From CAZHVS01 sp964536015 (lineage in GTDB: Bacteria > Bacteroidota > Ignavibacteria > Ignavibacteriales > Ignavibacteriaceae), in NCBI GenBank assembly GCA_964536015.1, contig CAZHVS010000008.1, positions 94,275 through 158,274 on the forward strand: a stretch of 64,000 bases of DNA, read 5' to 3'. The translations under genes and the position numbers were made by a program. The notes beneath the pieces are model-generated. The model was not told the origin of the DNA and did no database searches. It saw nothing but the letters and a program-made list of their open reading frames with translations. Of the stretch, positions 62,923-64,000 are shown in pieces (position 1 is the stretch's first letter; each line of letters opens with the position of its first letter).

Positions 62923-62956
62923 ATATTTATAATATCTATTATAAAATTATTTTTTT
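62918..62956 (+). terminator. AT-only hairpin after the GH18 gene
   Basis: AATAGATATT (62918-62927) pairs perfectly with AATATCTATT (62931-62940) across a TAT loop, and a run of Ts follows at 62949-62956. The stop codon is inside the left arm. The stem has only two G-C pairs, so its strength is doubtful. Confidence 0.45.
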
Positions 62957-63195
62957 ATTGCTGATATTGTCATTATTAATATAAATAATTATTTTTATTT
63001 AGTATTATTTTAATTATTGATTAAAATAAATATGTTTTTGTATATATATTTTTATTATTAATTAATATCTTATTATTTTATTATACATATTTATAATATT
63101 ACTAATAATATTATTCTTTTTATATTGATATGATGATAATCAACATACATATTTTTCTATAAAATAGTCTATTATTAAAATAAAGGGTAAATATT
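62941..63195. other. Extremely AT-rich intergenic stretch before the second unknown paralogue
   Basis: Over about 250 bp there is almost no G or C; long A/T runs and short A/T palindromes (for example AATATT...AATATT near 63096-63113) dominate. No gene, tRNA or clear TAnnTTTG box is seen. It does not show the regular 42-bp phase found before the first paralogue, although ACATAT occurs twice (63085 and 63147). Confidence 0.6.
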
Positions 63196-63879
63196 ATGGA
63201 AGAAGAGCTTCAAGATACGGATACTTCTTCGGCAGGAAGAACAAAGGGATATATTCCTTCAGCGGATATGGATTTATTAACAATAGGCAAAGGTGTAGTT
63301 GCAAGCTGGAAAAAGCATCCCGAATTGACGCTTACGTGGGTTACATCTGCTCGAATGGAGCAAGTACTGGAGGAGTATGAATTGACATTAATGTCCCGCA
63401 AATCCGAAGGCAGCCTCCGCCCCGAAAAGACGCAGGCATTAAAAAATCTTGATAGGAAAATTGATAAATGCCTTGAGTATCTGAAAGGATATTTAAAGGA
63501 AATCTATGCAGATGATGCTATTGCTCATTTTTCGCAATACGGAATTTTGAAGATTGGCACTTCATACAAACTTCCACTTGACCGCGATTTCCGTGTGTCT
63601 GCATTAGACCTTGTGGTTGATGCAATTGTGCGGGACAACCTTCAGAATAGAATTTATGGATTGCAATTCTGGACGGAAATTCGTGAACAGTATCGAACTC
63701 TTAAAAATGATGCAAATGTGCTTGATGAAAATGTAGCGGATAAAGTTAGTCGCAAAAACATATTGAGGAATGAAATACGTAAAATACTTTCTTCGTTAGT
63801 TCATCTTATTAAAGCAAATAACCCTAAGACTTATAAATCGGAACTTCGTGTATGGGGATTTCAGAAGGAAAAATATTGA
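63196..63879 (+). CDS. Unrecognised protein, paralogue of the gene at 30451-31152
   Basis: This 227-residue, helical, soluble protein has no signal peptide or membrane segment and is not recognised. It aligns along its whole length with the protein at 30451-31152, with the same MEEE start, IPSADMDLLT block, LEEYE...RPEKT, QYGILK, PLDRDFR, YGLQFW and C-terminal LIKANNP...WGFQKEKY. The N-terminal tail (to about 20) and the internal loop near 175-190 differ most. It starts at ATG after AAAGGGTAAAT. The 121 bp after it to the window end hold no clear gene. Confidence 0.75.
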   Translation: MEEELQDTDTSSAGRTKGYIPSADMDLLTIGKGVVASWKKHPELTLTWVTSARMEQVLEEYELTLMSRKSEGSLRPEKTQALKNLDRKIDKCLEYLKGYLKEIYADDAIAHFSQYGILKIGTSYKLPLDRDFRVSALDLVVDAIVRDNLQNRIYGLQFWTEIREQYRTLKNDANVLDENVADKVSRKNILRNEIRKILSSLVHLIKANNPKTYKSELRVWGFQKEKY

Positions 63880-64000
63880 CTGTGTTGATGGCAAAGTAAA
63901 TAGATACATAGTTAAATATTAAGGTGTAAATATCATTTTTGTTTTATAAAAAAAAACATTAGGTTTAGGTAAATCTTTTATATCATTTATCAAGGTGATG

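Noticed and set aside
30451..63879. Pair of inverted paralogues as ends of a mobile or invertible segment
   Set aside because: The copies are in opposite orientation 32 kb apart, but they differ too much at the DNA level for efficient recombination. The genes between them are ordinary housekeeping genes, and no terminal repeats or recombinase gene is present.
1..64000. tRNA, rRNA or riboswitch in the gaps
   Set aside because: The gaps were read for cloverleaf-type arms, CCA ends and known riboswitch cores. Nothing convincing was found; nearly all gaps are short and very AT-rich.

Overview
The window is low-GC bacterial chromosome. It most likely comes from the Ignavibacteria / Bacteroidota-Chlorobiota side of the tree; this is inferred, not tested. 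The reasons are: two large secreted proteins that end in a type IX secretion (T9SS) sorting domain with an NPFNP(S/N)TSIK motif; a DUF3078 protein; a complex I operon without NuoEFG; LpxH, which implies an LPS outer membrane; and TAnnTTTG promoter elements of the Bacteroidota type in front of about ten genes. No rRNA, tRNA, insertion sequence, prophage or CRISPR array was seen. Nearly all the sequence is housekeeping genes in tight operons.

Layout. 1-8 kb (minus strand): pyrG, a secreted TPR protein, purN, purH and mreBCD (mreD runs off the left edge). 7.7-13 kb (minus): mscL, a DUF3078 protein, then gatE-gatD-AMMECR1, an archaeal-type Glu-tRNA(Gln) amidotransferase next to an AMMECR1 protein. 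13.3-23.7 kb (plus): nuoABCDHIJKLMN, an 11-subunit complex I ending in a clear terminator. 23.8-30.3 kb (minus): an aminotransferase, a small exported protein, coaD, a DJ-1/PfpI protein, a methyltransferase and single-chain gcvP. 30.4-31.5 kb: an unrecognised protein whose upstream region is a 42-bp-period tandem array. 31.5-39 kb (minus): the fatty-acid/phospholipid operon yceD-rpmF-plsX-fabH-fabD-(DUF3109)-fabG-acpP-fabF-rnc.

39-45.4 kb (plus): an ABC-2 exporter pair, a PrsW-type protease, nadD, meaB and a DUF438-hemerythrin-PAS-DUF2249 fusion. 45.5 kb (minus): a secreted EEP-family nuclease/phosphatase. 46.8-53.4 kb (plus): an APC permease, an M1 aminopeptidase, lpxH and a class A PBP. 53.5-56.6 kb (minus): a 1060-residue T9SS-exported BNR/sialidase-fold protein. 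56.8-61.1 kb (plus): a membrane glycosyltransferase and a nucleoside-salvage operon (cdd, tdk, nupC-type transporter, purine nucleoside phosphorylase). 61.2-62.9 kb: a T9SS-exported GH18 enzyme. 63.2-63.9 kb: a second member of the unrecognised family seen at 30.5 kb.

The observations most worth a second look are the bacterial GatDE pair with its AMMECR1 neighbour, and the two-member unknown family, one copy of which sits behind a helically phased, palindrome-rich repeat array. Several genes appear to use TTG starts (purH, purN, rnc, the methyltransferase, the glycosyltransferase, punA), so start positions there are less certain.
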